Positions 17,031-27,767 of a DNA stretch of 64,000 bases are shown piece by piece; the first letter of the stretch is position 1, and each line of letters begins with the position of its first letter. Position numbers and translations under genes: made by a program. A model generated the notes under the pieces. It did no database searches, was not told the DNA's origin, and worked only from the letters and a program-made list of their open reading frames with translations. This stretch comes from Nitrosovibrio sp. Nv6 (GTDB lineage Bacteria; Pseudomonadota; Gammaproteobacteria; Burkholderiales; Nitrosomonadaceae), in contig NZ_FODX01000008.1 of assembly GCF_900110495.1 (NCBI RefSeq), forward strand, positions 1 through 64,000. Reading direction: 5' to 3'.

Positions 17031-17680
17031 GCTATCAGTTCCCCGTGACTAAGCGTAAACATGCGTTGATGCATACCGCCGAGCAGTTCAACGTCATGAG
17101 TCGCTATCAGTACCGTAACGCCGACCTGATTAAACGACTTGAACATATCCATGATGTCTCGCGCGTAATCCGCGTCAAGGTTACTGGTTGGCTCATCCGC
17201 GATGAGTATGGAAGGCCTGTTTACGATAGCGCGTGCGATACACAGGCGCTGCTGCTCGCCGCCCGAGAGTGTAATGGGCCGCGCGCTCTCCCTGTCAAGC
17301 AATCCTACCTTGTCGAGCGCGGCGCGAACTCGCCCGGCGGCCGCCCTGGAACTGAAGCCGCTTATTTGCAGGGGCAGCAGTACATTCTGAAAAACAGTAC
17401 GGTCGAACAGGATCTTCTGATCCTGGAACACAAGGCCGAGATTGCGCCGCAGGAAAGGAATTGCCCCATCCTTGAGCGTGCTGACATTCTGCCCGTTGAC
17501 GATAATGCTGCCGGCGGTAGGGCGTTCGATGGCGGCAATGAGCCTCAGCAGCGTAGTTTTCCCCGCCCCCGAATGCCCGTTGATCAGGGCCATTTCGCCT
17601 GCCTCAAGGGTAAAGCTGACATTCTTGAGCGCTTCGTAGCCGTTAGGATAACGCTTGTAGACCTGACTGAAGCTAATCAT
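17027..17680 (-). CDS. ftsE: cell division ATP-binding protein FtsE
   Basis: FtsE is the ATPase partner of FtsX. The 217-residue protein has Walker A GHSGAGKTT at 35-43, signature LSGGEQQRLCIARAI, Walker B ILIADEPTSNLD and the H-loop ATHD. The N-terminus MISFSQVYKRYPNGYEAL is typical. It is 53 bases downstream of ftsY and overlaps ftsX, forming ftsY-ftsE-ftsX. Confidence 0.97.
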   Translation of the reverse strand: MISFSQVYKRYPNGYEALKNVSFTLEAGEMALINGHSGAGKTTLLRLIAAIERPTAGSIIVNGQNVSTLKDGAIPFLRRNLGLVFQDQKILFDRTVFQNVLLPLQISGFSSRAAAGRVRAALDKVGLLDRESARPITLSGGEQQRLCIARAIVNRPSILIADEPTSNLDADYARDIMDMFKSFNQVGVTVLIATHDVELLGGMHQRMFTLSHGELIA

Positions 17681-17733
17681 TGAACGCTATGATTGCGATA
17701 CCGATCCAATTTTTCACGCTTGCTCTACTCGTC

Positions 17734-18729
17734 TCAATCAAACAACGCCTCGACAAATTCCCTCGCGACGAACGGCCGCAAGTCATCCATGCCTTCGCCC
17801 ACGCCGATGAAGCGTATTGGCAACGGCGGCTTTTGCTGGCGTTGCCTGGCGATTGCAGCGATTACGCCCCCTTTCGCTGTGCCGTCCAGCTTGGTAACGA
17901 TGAGGCCCGTGAGCCCGAGCGCGTCATCGAAAGCCTGTACCTGATTGAGGGCGTTCTGGCCCGTGTTGGCGTCCAGCACCAGTAGCGTTTCATGCGGCGC
18001 ACCGGGTTCGGCCTTGGCGATAACACGCTTGACCTTCTTTATTTCCTCCATCAGGTGCAGCTGCGTGGCAAGCCGCCCTGCCGTGTCCGCAAGCACGATG
18101 TCTATGCCACGTGCTTTCGCCGCGTTGATTGCGTCGAATATGACTGCTGCCGGGTCCCCTTTCTGCTGCCCGTTACCCTCATGGGCGATGACCGAGACAT
18201 TGTTACGCTCGCCCCAGGCCAAGAGTTGTTCGCGAGCGGCTGCACGAAAAGTATCGCCGGCGGCGAGCAGCACGGTTTTTCCCTGTAACTGAAAATGATG
18301 CGCGAGCTTACCGATAGAAGTGGTTTTTCCCGCCCCGTTCACCCCGGTCAGCATAATGATGAGGGGTTTGTTTTTTTCTGTCTCGAGGGGTTGCGCCAGC
18401 GGCTCGAGCAGTGCAACCAGAGCCTCCTGCAAGGCGTCCTTGAGTTGCGCCGCTTCCGTCAGACCATGGCGTTTGACGTGCCTGCGCAGTTCATCAAGCA
18501 GCCACGCGGTTGCATTTACGCCTGTGTCGGCCGTGAGCAGTATGGTTTCCAGTTCTTCGTAGAGGTCTTCATCTATCTTGCCTCCGCCGAATAAACCGGA
18601 CAGGCGTTTACCGAAGTTATCCCTGGTGCGGGAGAGTCCCTGTCTAACTCTTGCCGCCCAATTCGCGCTTGCGGCAGACGAAGGGCCGGCGGCGTCAGAG
18701 CTATTTTTGGATTTGAAGAAACCTGGCAT
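17734..18729 (-). CDS. ftsY: signal recognition particle receptor FtsY
   Basis: FtsY is the membrane-associated GTPase that receives SRP-ribosome complexes at SecYEG. The 331-residue protein has the N helical domain, then the G domain with GVNGAGKTT (129-137), DTAGR and the TKLDGTAKGG loop. The acidic A domain of E. coli FtsY is short here, about 45 residues and Ser/Ala-rich, as in many betaproteobacteria. It heads the ftsY-ftsE-ftsX set. Confidence 0.97.
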   Translation of the reverse strand: MPGFFKSKNSSDAAGPSSAASANWAARVRQGLSRTRDNFGKRLSGLFGGGKIDEDLYEELETILLTADTGVNATAWLLDELRRHVKRHGLTEAAQLKDALQEALVALLEPLAQPLETEKNKPLIIMLTGVNGAGKTTSIGKLAHHFQLQGKTVLLAAGDTFRAAAREQLLAWGERNNVSVIAHEGNGQQKGDPAAVIFDAINAAKARGIDIVLADTAGRLATQLHLMEEIKKVKRVIAKAEPGAPHETLLVLDANTGQNALNQVQAFDDALGLTGLIVTKLDGTAKGGVIAAIARQRQQKPPLPIRFIGVGEGMDDLRPFVAREFVEALFD

Positions 18730-18779
18730 TCTGGTAGGCTGTTACATTAATCGAAATTCAGACCGGAAATCGAGCAGAA

Positions 18780-18808
18780 ATTATTCCCGATTTTATGCTG
18801 TTTACCAA
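18780..18808 (-). promoter_or_regulatory. possible promoter of ftsY-ftsE-ftsX
   Basis: On the minus strand TTGGTA (18808-18803) and AATAAT (18785-18780) are 17 bases apart, about 50 bases before the ftsY start. Confidence 0.45.
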
Positions 18809-18958
18809 GGTTTGGGGTATTAAGAATGACCCCAATCCGGCAGCGGTAGCCGGCCAACAATAACAGGTGAAGATCAGGTGATGCAAAGGGTCTTTGTGGG
18901 GGGAGTTGTGGGGCATAGTGTCGAATTGAAAAATGGAGAACCAACTGGCGGATCCCCG

Positions 18959-20362
18959 ATGACGTCTTGTCGTCGTGCCATCGCTCTTTCATCTGTCGTG
19001 CGAGCGGCCGCGATGATACTGGTTTCGCTGGCTTTCTCAGCGGGCGCATTTGCCAATACGCATGAGTATACGCTCGGCAATGGCCTGAAACTGATCGTCA
19101 AGGAAGATCATCGCTCCCCTGTAGTGATCTCGCAAATCTGGTACAAGGCGGGAAGTATTGATGAGGTAAACGGCGTGACAGGCGTAGCCCACGTACTGGA
19201 GCATATGATGTTCAAGGGCACGGAGAAAGTTCCAGGCGCCGAGTTTTCCAGACGCATCGCGGCAGCGGGGGGACGTGAAAATGCTTTTACCAGTCGTGAC
19301 TATACCGCCTATTACCAGCAATTGCATAAGTCCAGGCTGCCGCTGGCAATGGAGCTGGAGTCCGACCGGATGCGCAACCTGGTGCTGACGGAAGAAGATT
19401 TCGCCCAGGAAATCAAAGTCGTCATGGAAGAACGGCGACTGCGTACCGATGATCAAGCGCGGGCGCTGGTACATGAGAAAATGATGGCCACCGCCTATCA
19501 GTCGCACCCGTACAGGCATCCCGTAGTAGGCTGGATGAACGACCTGGAAAACATGACTGTCCACGATGCGCAGGCATGGTATGACCGATGGTATGTGCCC
19601 AATAATGCCGTGCTGGTCGTGGTGGGCGACGTAAACCCGCAGCAGGTCTTTGTTCTCGCGCGAAAGTATTATGGCCATATCAAGTCGGGGAAAGTGCTGC
19701 CGCTGGATAAACGCAAGCCGCAGGCTGAACCAAACCAGCTCGGCACCAAACGGATAACAGTAAAAGCACCGGCGCGATTACCCTACCTCGCCATGGCTTA
19801 TCACGCACCGGCATTGCGCAACCCCGATACTGATTGGGAGCCTTACGCATTGGAAATGCTGGCCGGGGTACTGGATGGCAACGAGTCGGCGCGGCTCAAC
19901 AAGGAGCTGGTGCGCGAGCAGCGCATTGCAAGTTCGGCTGGCGCAAGCTACGATTCCACGGCGCGCGGCCCCGGTATGTTTTATCTCGACGGAACACCCA
20001 GTGAAGGTAAAACGGCTTCTGAACTGGAAGCCGCGTTGCGCGCCGAGATTGAAAAACTCGTGCGCGACGGCGTAACCGCCGAGGAACTCGCGCGTGTCAA
20101 GGCCCAGGTCGTGGCTAGCCACGTCTTTCAGCTCGACTCGATGTCTTTTCAGGCAATGCAGATCGGGCAGCTTGAAAGTATCGGGTTGTCATATCGTGAC
20201 GAGGCTACGATACTGAAAAAACTGCAAGCTGTTACCGCCGAACAGATCCGCGACGTGGCAAAAAAATATTTGAGGGATGAAAGTCTGACCGTTGCAGTAC
20301 TCGACCCGCAACCGCTGGAGCAGAAAGCCCCAGCCGCCGCACCTGCCGGGTTGCGGCATTGA
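18959..20362 (+). CDS. M16 family zinc peptidase, active subunit
   Basis: This is a periplasmic pitrilysin-type (M16B) peptidase of 467 residues. The inverted zinc motif HVLEH is at 78-82 and the distal glutamate lies in MEERR (157/158), so the active site is complete. A signal peptide spans about residues 1-32 (ending GAFA). ATG 18959 is my start because it sits directly before the signal peptide; the frame stays open to 18878, but those residues would give an abnormally long leader. A second, inactive M16 gene follows at once, the usual heterodimer arrangement. The substrate is unknown. Confidence 0.92.
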   Translation: MTSCRRAIALSSVVRAAAMILVSLAFSAGAFANTHEYTLGNGLKLIVKEDHRSPVVISQIWYKAGSIDEVNGVTGVAHVLEHMMFKGTEKVPGAEFSRRIAAAGGRENAFTSRDYTAYYQQLHKSRLPLAMELESDRMRNLVLTEEDFAQEIKVVMEERRLRTDDQARALVHEKMMATAYQSHPYRHPVVGWMNDLENMTVHDAQAWYDRWYVPNNAVLVVVGDVNPQQVFVLARKYYGHIKSGKVLPLDKRKPQAEPNQLGTKRITVKAPARLPYLAMAYHAPALRNPDTDWEPYALEMLAGVLDGNESARLNKELVREQRIASSAGASYDSTARGPGMFYLDGTPSEGKTASELEAALRAEIEKLVRDGVTAEELARVKAQVVASHVFQLDSMSFQAMQIGQLESIGLSYRDEATILKKLQAVTAEQIRDVAKKYLRDESLTVAVLDPQPLEQKAPAAAPAGLRH

Positions 20363-20382
20363 GCGATATCAGAGAGGTTCCG

Positions 20383-21693
20383 ATGCATGTGATGCGCTGC
20401 CTGTTTTTCCTGCTCGTGGGCGTTTACTCCCAATGGGCGTTTGCTACTCTGCCAATCCAGCATTGGCAGGCCTCATCAGGCGCGCGAGTCTATTTCGTCG
20501 AAAGCCGCGAGCTGCCGATACTCGATGTCAGCGTGGATTTCAGCGCCGGCAGCAGCACCGACACACGGGAGAAATCCGGCCGGGCCGGCATGACGCTATA
20601 TCTGTCGAGTCTCGGTGCGGGCGGTCTCACCGAGGACCAGATCTCCAAGGCATTAGCCGATGTCGGGGCTCAGCTCGGCGCTCACTTCGATGAGGATCGC
20701 GCGGGGCTTACGTTACGCACTTTGAGCAGCGCGCGCGAGCGTAGTCAGGCGCTGGATATACTTGGTAGAGTCGTACAGCATCCGGCGTTCGATATAAATG
20801 TGCTGGAGCGGGAGAAGGCGCGGGTAGTCGCCGGGTTGAGGGAAGCCGATACCAAACCGGCCAATATTGCCGACCGCACGCTGATGAAAATGCTCTATGG
20901 CAACCATCCATATGGATTACGCGGCTCGGGAGAGATTGACAGCGTAAGCGCGCTGCAACGCCAGGATCTGGTGGATTTACACCGGTCCCGCTATTCCGCC
21001 GCGGATGCGGTGGTATCTATCATGGGAGATGTGAGCCGGGTAGAAGCAGCCGCTATCGCTGAATCGCTGACGAAGGACTTAGTGCAGGAAAAGCCTGTGT
21101 ATAACTTACCGGAGGTGACGCCGCCGGTCGCAGATACCAACAGAATCTCCCATCCCGCTACGCAAAGCCATATCCAGCTCGCCTATCCGGGACTCCGCCG
21201 CGACGACCCCGACTATTTTCCGCTGCTGGTCGGCAATCACATACTTGGCGGAGGTGGATTCACCTCGCGCCTGATGGAAGAAATCCGCCGGAAACGTGGA
21301 TTGGCTTACAGCGTTCACAGCCATTTTTCGCCTCTCAGGGAGCAGGGACCGTTCGAAATCGGCCTGCAAACCCAAAAAGAGCAGTCCGAAGAAGCGCTCG
21401 CGCTGACTCGCAAAATTCTGGCCGATTTCGTTGCCGGCGGACCAACGGAAGAGGAGCTGGGGGCAGCCAAGCAAAACATCATCGGTAGTTTCCCGTTGCG
21501 CATAGACAGCAACAGGAAAATCATCGGTTATCTGGCGATGATCGGTTTTTACAATCTGCCCCTTACCTACCTGGACGATTACGTGAAGGCAGTGGCAAAA
21601 GTAACTGTTTCCCAGATCTCGGAAGCTTTTCGGCGGCGTATAGACCCGGCGGGGATGGTGGCGGTTGTGGTAGGCGCCGAGAACAAAAAATAG
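20383..21693 (+). CDS. M16 family peptidase-like protein, non-catalytic partner
   Basis: This 436-residue secreted protein has the same M16 fold, but the HxxEH motif is absent: the equivalent place reads AGMTLYLSSLGAGG. It keeps the substrate-binding R...Y motif in KRGLAYSVHSHF. Such proteins pair with an active M16 subunit. I chose ATG 20383 with GAGAGG just upstream and a signal peptide ending WAFA; an earlier TTG at 20359 overlaps the previous stop. The gene follows the active subunit after 20 bases. Confidence 0.92.
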   Translation: MHVMRCLFFLLVGVYSQWAFATLPIQHWQASSGARVYFVESRELPILDVSVDFSAGSSTDTREKSGRAGMTLYLSSLGAGGLTEDQISKALADVGAQLGAHFDEDRAGLTLRTLSSARERSQALDILGRVVQHPAFDINVLEREKARVVAGLREADTKPANIADRTLMKMLYGNHPYGLRGSGEIDSVSALQRQDLVDLHRSRYSAADAVVSIMGDVSRVEAAAIAESLTKDLVQEKPVYNLPEVTPPVADTNRISHPATQSHIQLAYPGLRRDDPDYFPLLVGNHILGGGGFTSRLMEEIRRKRGLAYSVHSHFSPLREQGPFEIGLQTQKEQSEEALALTRKILADFVAGGPTEEELGAAKQNIIGSFPLRIDSNRKIIGYLAMIGFYNLPLTYLDDYVKAVAKVTVSQISEAFRRRIDPAGMVAVVVGAENKK

Positions 21694-21763
21694 AATAGCC
21701 AGGCTCCAGGACGACGGTTGCGTACCGGCCTACCCGTTCTTTCATTTTTCCATCACGCGCACG

Positions 21764-22298
21764 ATGAATAGAGTCCGCATCATAGGCGGCGAATGGCGCA
21801 GTCGCGTGCTGACTTTTCCAGCTGACGCAGACCTTCGGCCGACGCCCGATCGGGTCCGGGAGACGGTATTCAACTGGCTGGGACAGGATTTGAGCGGCAA
21901 GCGCTGTCTTGATCTGTTTGCCGGCAGCGGGGCGATGGGCATAGAGGCTGCATCACGCGGAGCGGAGCGTGTGGTAATGGTCGAATCCAGCCCGCACGTG
22001 TTAAAGGCGCTAAAAGCCAACCTGCGTAAACTCGGGGCAGAGCAAGTCGATCTCGTGGCAATGGATGCGTTGAAATTTATTGATTCCGATCAAAACCGGT
22101 TCGATGTGATTTTCCTTGACCCGCCCTATCGGCTGGGTCTATTGCCGAAACTACTATCGAGGCTGCATCTGCATCTTGCGCAAGGAGGAGTGGTCTATCT
22201 GGAGAATGACACTTTTTATGCGCCCGAAGCCGAGTGGCTGGCATGGCGAAAGGGACAGGCAGGCAACGTGCATTATCAATTATTAAGATCCAAGAAAG

Positions 22299-22306
<8 letters not shown>
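21764..22306 (+). CDS. rsmD: 16S rRNA guanine-966 N2-methyltransferase
   Basis: RsmD methylates G966 of 16S rRNA in the assembled small subunit. The 180-residue protein shows [10 protein letters not shown] at the start, the SAM loop [18 protein letters not shown] from residue 50 and the catalytic DPPYRL near residue 120. It overlaps coaD by eight bases, the common rsmD-coaD pair. Confidence 0.96.
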
Positions 22307-23041
<735 letters not shown>

Positions 23042-23064
23042 ACCCTGGGAGAGGTATCAGGGAT

Positions 23065-23802
23065 TCAAAGATTCCCTTGACGGGCCGCAAGCTCCTCAGG
23101 GATAGGGTACAGTCTAGGTCCAAAAATTGCCGTGCCCACACGGACCATGGTAGCACCCTCTTCGATGGCAATATCCAAATCCTCGGACATACCCATGGAG
23201 ATCGTGTCAAGGTCATGGCCGGCCTGCCTTAACCGGTCGTAGGCTTCTCTCAACATCTGGAACTGGCTGCGCTGCAGCGCAGTGGCTTTCGTAAGCTCGG
23301 GAATGGCCATTACGCCTCTCAGCTTCAACCTCGGCAATTGGACGACATGTGCCGCCAGATCGGCAACCTCCTCGGGTGCCACCCCGCTCTTGCTATCCTC
23401 CCCGCTTACGTTTACCTGCAAGCATACCTGGAGGGGAGGCAATGATTCCGGCCTGTCCTTCGACAAACGGTCGGCTATTTTTTTTCGGTCTACACCGTGC
23501 ACCCAGGCAAAATTCTCGGCTATGCGTTTGGTTTTGTTGCTCTGTATGGGGCCGATAAAATGCCATTCAATCGGCAAATCAGCGAGCGCAGCGATTTTCA
23601 CCAACGCTTCCTGAAGATAATTCTCACCGAAAATAGTTTGCCCGGCGACAAAGGCTTCCCGCAGCCGCTCGGCGGGGTTGGTCTTGCTCGCGGCCAACAG
23701 TGTGATGGCTTCGGGCTGTCGACCTGCTTTTTCAGCAACCTCCCTGATGCGGGTTTTTACCTTCTGCAAGCCAGAGGCAATGGTTGTCGTATTGGGTTCC
23801 AT
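23065..23802 (-). CDS. yggS: pyridoxal-phosphate homeostasis protein YggS
   Basis: This 245-residue PLP-binding protein of the YggS/PROSC family keeps free pyridoxal phosphate balanced. It has the alanine-racemase-type TIM barrel with the PLP lysine in LLAASKT, then EWHFIGPIQSNKTKR, RGVMAIPE and SMGMSEDLDIAIEEGATMVR. All family blocks are present. It converges on the ferredoxin gene with only 23 bases between the stops. AAGG precedes its ATG. Confidence 0.95.
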   Translation of the reverse strand: MEPNTTTIASGLQKVKTRIREVAEKAGRQPEAITLLAASKTNPAERLREAFVAGQTIFGENYLQEALVKIAALADLPIEWHFIGPIQSNKTKRIAENFAWVHGVDRKKIADRLSKDRPESLPPLQVCLQVNVSGEDSKSGVAPEEVADLAAHVVQLPRLKLRGVMAIPELTKATALQRSQFQMLREAYDRLRQAGHDLDTISMGMSEDLDIAIEEGATMVRVGTAIFGPRLYPIPEELAARQGNL

Positions 23803-24018
23803 TTTCTTTGCCTTATCTTTTATTTACCGGTTACTCCGGGCAGTTACCCATGAGGATGAAAAAGTGAGGGGAGAGCGAGAACATAGTAGGGCTACTCATC
23901 TTTACGGTCAAGAAACGCACTTCCAAAGTTCAAATTCCGCCAAAAGCCCTTTCACGCACTTTTCGACGGTTTTGTCCACGGGGCTTTCTGGTAAATCAGC
24001 TTTAACTAATAAAACGAA

Positions 24019-27000
24019 TCAGTAAACGATTCTGACATTTTCCTCGTTAAAGTGTGCCGACAAGGATAGAAGCAGATTCTCTTCGAGACTGACCCGCCAC
24101 GCGTCACCCAGTTCGAGTTTGCAAGCAGCATCCTGGTTGTGATAAACCACCAGCACCGGGCAGGACCAGTTGTTGCCGCCCCTGGCGTTACCGGCATTCC
24201 CCGCATGAGTATTACCACGATGAGGCGCAAGCAACTCTTTCAATCGTGCGGCATTGGATAATCCATTGCAGTGGAGTTCCATGCGTTTTGCGTAGCGAGA
24301 ACGCGCACTGTCGAGATTATATAGCTGATCGGCGATTATACGCAGGCCCCCGCCATACTCGTCGTCACCGCCCTTGTTCACTCTGGCTTCCACGATAAGC
24401 AACTGGTCCTCTTTCAGCCAGTTGCGGACAGACTCGAATAACTCACTGTACACTACCAGTTCTACCCGTGTGCTGCCGTCATCGAGCACAACCACCCCCA
24501 TTCTGCCGCGCCGCGTCATCTGCATGCGGACTGCATAGACGATGCCGGCGAGGAGCTGGGGTTCCCGCTGGGGATTCAACCGGTCCAGGCGGGTGTGTAC
24601 AAATTGTTTCAGTTCTTCTGCATAAGCATTGAACGGATGGCCGCTCAAATAGAACCCCAGCGCCATCTTTTCATTTTTAAGCTTTTCCTTTTCCGACCAT
24701 GGCGGGACGCTTATCAGGCCCAGGGGTTCGATGGCGCTTTCACATTCACCAAAAAGACTCACCTGTTTGATGTTACGTCCGGCCTGCTCGGCGGATTCCA
24801 ATGCAATGCCTACCGATGCCAGCAGGCCCGCACGATGGCTGTTCACAGAATCAAAGGCTCCCGCCCGGATGAGCGATTCCACCACACGGCGGTTGACGAT
24901 GCGTTTGTCCACTCGGTGACAGAAATCGAACAAGTCGGTATAGGGGCCGTCCTTCTCCCGTGCCTTGATAATCGCCGCTATCGCAGATTCCCCTGTTCCT
25001 TTTATCGCACCCAAGCCATATCGTATGGTTTTTCCGTCTACTGGAAAAAAGCGATAACCTGACAGGTTGATGTCCGGCGGCGGCATGCTAAGGCCATGGG
25101 AGATACTGTCCTCGAAAAATATGTGTACCTTGTCGGTATCATCCATATCCGCAGACAGGGTGGCAGCCATGAATTCAGCCGGGTAATGCGTTTTCAGGTA
25201 GGCGGTCTGGAACGCGATCAAGGCATAAGCCGCCGCGTGCGACTTGTTGAATCCATAACCCGCGAATCTCTCCATCAGGTCGAAGAGTTCGGCGGCGTCA
25301 GGTTCCGTCAAGCCGTTCTTGACTGCCCCCGTAACAAAAATATCGCGATGCAAAGCCATTTCCTCAGGCTTTTTCTTACCCATTGCCCGCCGAAGCAGAT
25401 CGGCGCTCCCGAGACTATACCCACCTATCACCTGCGCGATCTGCATCACCTGTTCCTGATAAACCATCACACCATAAGTGGGCTCGAGGATGGGTTGCAA
25501 TCGCGGATCAAGGTATTCCACGCGTTTGCCGTGCTTGCGTTCGGTAAACTCGGGAATCAGGGACATCGGTCCCGGACGGTACAATGCGACCAATGCGATG
25601 ATGTCTTCAAAACGGTCGGGCTTCGCTTTCTGCAGCAGATCCTTCATGCCGCGCGATTCGAACTGGAACACGCCCACGGCGTTACCCTGCCGCAATAGCG
25701 CATAGGTCGCCGGGTCATCCAGAGGAAGGTTTTCCAGTGAAAAGGAGTCCGAGTGTCCCAGGCCGGATTCGCCGTTTTGTCCACGCTGCCTGATGTATCT
25801 CACGGCCCAGTCGAGTATGGTCAAAGTCCGCAATCCCAGGAAGTCGAACTTCACCAGGCCGATTTTCTCCACATCATCCTTATCCAGCTGGCTTACAACC
25901 GAATCGCCCGAGTCGGTGCAATAGACGGGGCAAAAATCGGTGATCTTTCCTGACGCAATCAACACGCCGCCCGCGTGCATGCCAACGTTGCGGGTAAGCC
26001 CTTCAAGCCGTTCCGCCAGTTCGAGCAGATTGCGCACCTCTTCTTCCGCTTGGGCGCGCTCGTTCAGTTGCGGCTCCTCCTCACGCGCCTTTTTCAACGT
26101 CATGCCCAGCTCAAAGGGCACCAGCTTCGCCAACTGGTCGACAAAGTTATAAGGTAAATCCAGCACCCGGCCCACGTCGCGGACCACGGCTTTCGCCGCC
26201 ATGGTGCCGAAAGTCGCAATTTGCGAAACACTCTCGGCGCCATACTTCTGCTTCACGTATTCGATAACATGCTCGCGTCCGTCCTGACAGAAATCGATAT
26301 CGAAGTCAGGCATGGAAACGCGCTCCGGATTGAGAAAGCGCTCGAAGAGCAGATCGTAACGAAGCGGATCGAGATCGGTAATACCCAGCGAATAAGCAAC
26401 GAGAGAACCGGCGCCCGAGCCCCGGCCCGGTCCCACGGGCACACCGTTGTGTTTGGCCCAATTGATAAAATCGGCGACGATCAGAAAATACCCGGCAAAC
26501 CCCATTTGCACGATGATATCCGCCTCGAAATCCAGCCGGGCGCGATACTTTGGTATTTCGGCGTTTCTCTGGAGGGGATCGGGAAAGAGCACATTCATCC
26601 GCGTTTCCAGACCCGCCTCCGCCTGATCGCGTAGATAGCGCTCCAGACTCTCATTATTGGGAGTGGGAAATAATGGCAGACGATTGACGCCTAATTCCAG
26701 CGCAAGATTGCAGCGCTTGGAGAGTTCCATGGTATTTGCAAGCGCCGAGGGTATGTCGGCGAATAATGCCTCCATTTCGGCCTGGGTTTTGAAATATTGC
26801 TCCTCAGTGCAGTTCTTCGGGCGGCGGCGATCGCCAAGTACATAACCTTCCGCGATGCATACCCGCGCCTCGTGTGCGCGGTAGTCTTCTGGATTGAGAA
26901 ACTGCACGGGTTGTGTGGCAACCACGGGTAACCGCAGGGTCGAAGCCAGCATCAACGCCCGCTGAACGAGAGTCTCAGTATTGGCGTGTCCTGCCCGCTG

Positions 27001-27522
27001 CACTTCAATATAAAAACGCCCAGGGAACAGGTGCCCCCACTCTTGCGCGAGCATATTCGCCTGAGTCAGGTCGTTTTGCATCAGCGCCAGGCCGATATCG
27101 CCGAGATTCGCGCCAGACAGGGCAATCAGGCCTTCTGTTCCAACTTCCCGTTCTTTTAACCACGCCTTTCTGATCTCCGCTCGTCCACGGTACTGATTTT
27201 CGCGGTAGGCGCGGGATAGCAGCCGGCACAACAACAGATAGCCCGGATACGACTGACATAGCAGCAGGATGCGCGCGGGCTTGTCTCGATCAGTCTCGTT
27301 ACTGATCCAGACATCGCAGCCGATAATCGGCTTTATGCCCTTCTCTCTCGCCTCCTGATAAAACTTGACCAGCCCGAACAGATTGGAAAGATCAGTCAGC
27401 GCCAGCGCCGGCATCCCATCTGCCACCGCTTTTGCCACCGCCTCGTCGACACGCACGATGCCGTCTACGATGGAATACTCGCTATGCAGGCGAAGATGAA
27501 CAAAAGTTGGCGACGTGGGCAT
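24019..27522 (-). CDS. dnaE: DNA polymerase III alpha subunit
   Basis: DnaE is the catalytic chain of the replicative polymerase. The 1167-residue length is normal. The N-terminal PHP domain starts FVHLRLHSEYSIVDGIV. The polymerase palm contains the catalytic aspartates in PDFDIDFCQDGRE, followed by the thumb and fingers with RPGPMSLIPEF and GYGFNKSHAAAYALIAFQT. A C-terminal OB-fold region follows, with a short Gly/Asn/Ala-rich insertion near the end. The gene has no close operon partner; a 245-base gap separates it from the hydrolase gene upstream. Confidence 0.98.
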   Translation of the reverse strand: MPTSPTFVHLRLHSEYSIVDGIVRVDEAVAKAVADGMPALALTDLSNLFGLVKFYQEAREKGIKPIIGCDVWISNETDRDKPARILLLCQSYPGYLLLCRLLSRAYRENQYRGRAEIRKAWLKEREVGTEGLIALSGANLGDIGLALMQNDLTQANMLAQEWGHLFPGRFYIEVQRAGHANTETLVQRALMLASTLRLPVVATQPVQFLNPEDYRAHEARVCIAEGYVLGDRRRPKNCTEEQYFKTQAEMEALFADIPSALANTMELSKRCNLALELGVNRLPLFPTPNNESLERYLRDQAEAGLETRMNVLFPDPLQRNAEIPKYRARLDFEADIIVQMGFAGYFLIVADFINWAKHNGVPVGPGRGSGAGSLVAYSLGITDLDPLRYDLLFERFLNPERVSMPDFDIDFCQDGREHVIEYVKQKYGAESVSQIATFGTMAAKAVVRDVGRVLDLPYNFVDQLAKLVPFELGMTLKKAREEEPQLNERAQAEEEVRNLLELAERLEGLTRNVGMHAGGVLIASGKITDFCPVYCTDSGDSVVSQLDKDDVEKIGLVKFDFLGLRTLTILDWAVRYIRQRGQNGESGLGHSDSFSLENLPLDDPATYALLRQGNAVGVFQFESRGMKDLLQKAKPDRFEDIIALVALYRPGPMSLIPEFTERKHGKRVEYLDPRLQPILEPTYGVMVYQEQVMQIAQVIGGYSLGSADLLRRAMGKKKPEEMALHRDIFVTGAVKNGLTEPDAAELFDLMERFAGYGFNKSHAAAYALIAFQTAYLKTHYPAEFMAATLSADMDDTDKVHIFFEDSISHGLSMPPPDINLSGYRFFPVDGKTIRYGLGAIKGTGESAIAAIIKAREKDGPYTDLFDFCHRVDKRIVNRRVVESLIRAGAFDSVNSHRAGLLASVGIALESAEQAGRNIKQVSLFGECESAIEPLGLISVPPWSEKEKLKNEKMALGFYLSGHPFNAYAEELKQFVHTRLDRLNPQREPQLLAGIVYAVRMQMTRRGRMGVVVLDDGSTRVELVVYSELFESVRNWLKEDQLLIVEARVNKGGDDEYGGGLRIIADQLYNLDSARSRYAKRMELHCNGLSNAARLKELLAPHRGNTHAGNAGNARGGNNWSCPVLVVYHNQDAACKLELGDAWRVSLEENLLLSLSAHFNEENVRIVY

Positions 27523-27767
27523 GTTTGTTGCAAGATTGACGCGAGGTGGGGGGAATTCAATATTTCGTTGGAATCAGACCAATTCCAATTCGTGAGCCTA
27601 TCGGCTCAAACTCCATTCGGCTTTAACGACTGTCCGATTTTACCACCAATTGGAAGCGGCGAAGCCTCCTCGGCCCATCCCGCGCCTACCCGGATTGCAC
27701 TCACAAAAAAGCGTTATGTTATGTATAGCAACATCGTAAGGCGGCTCCGAGAAGCGGCTGCTCTATC

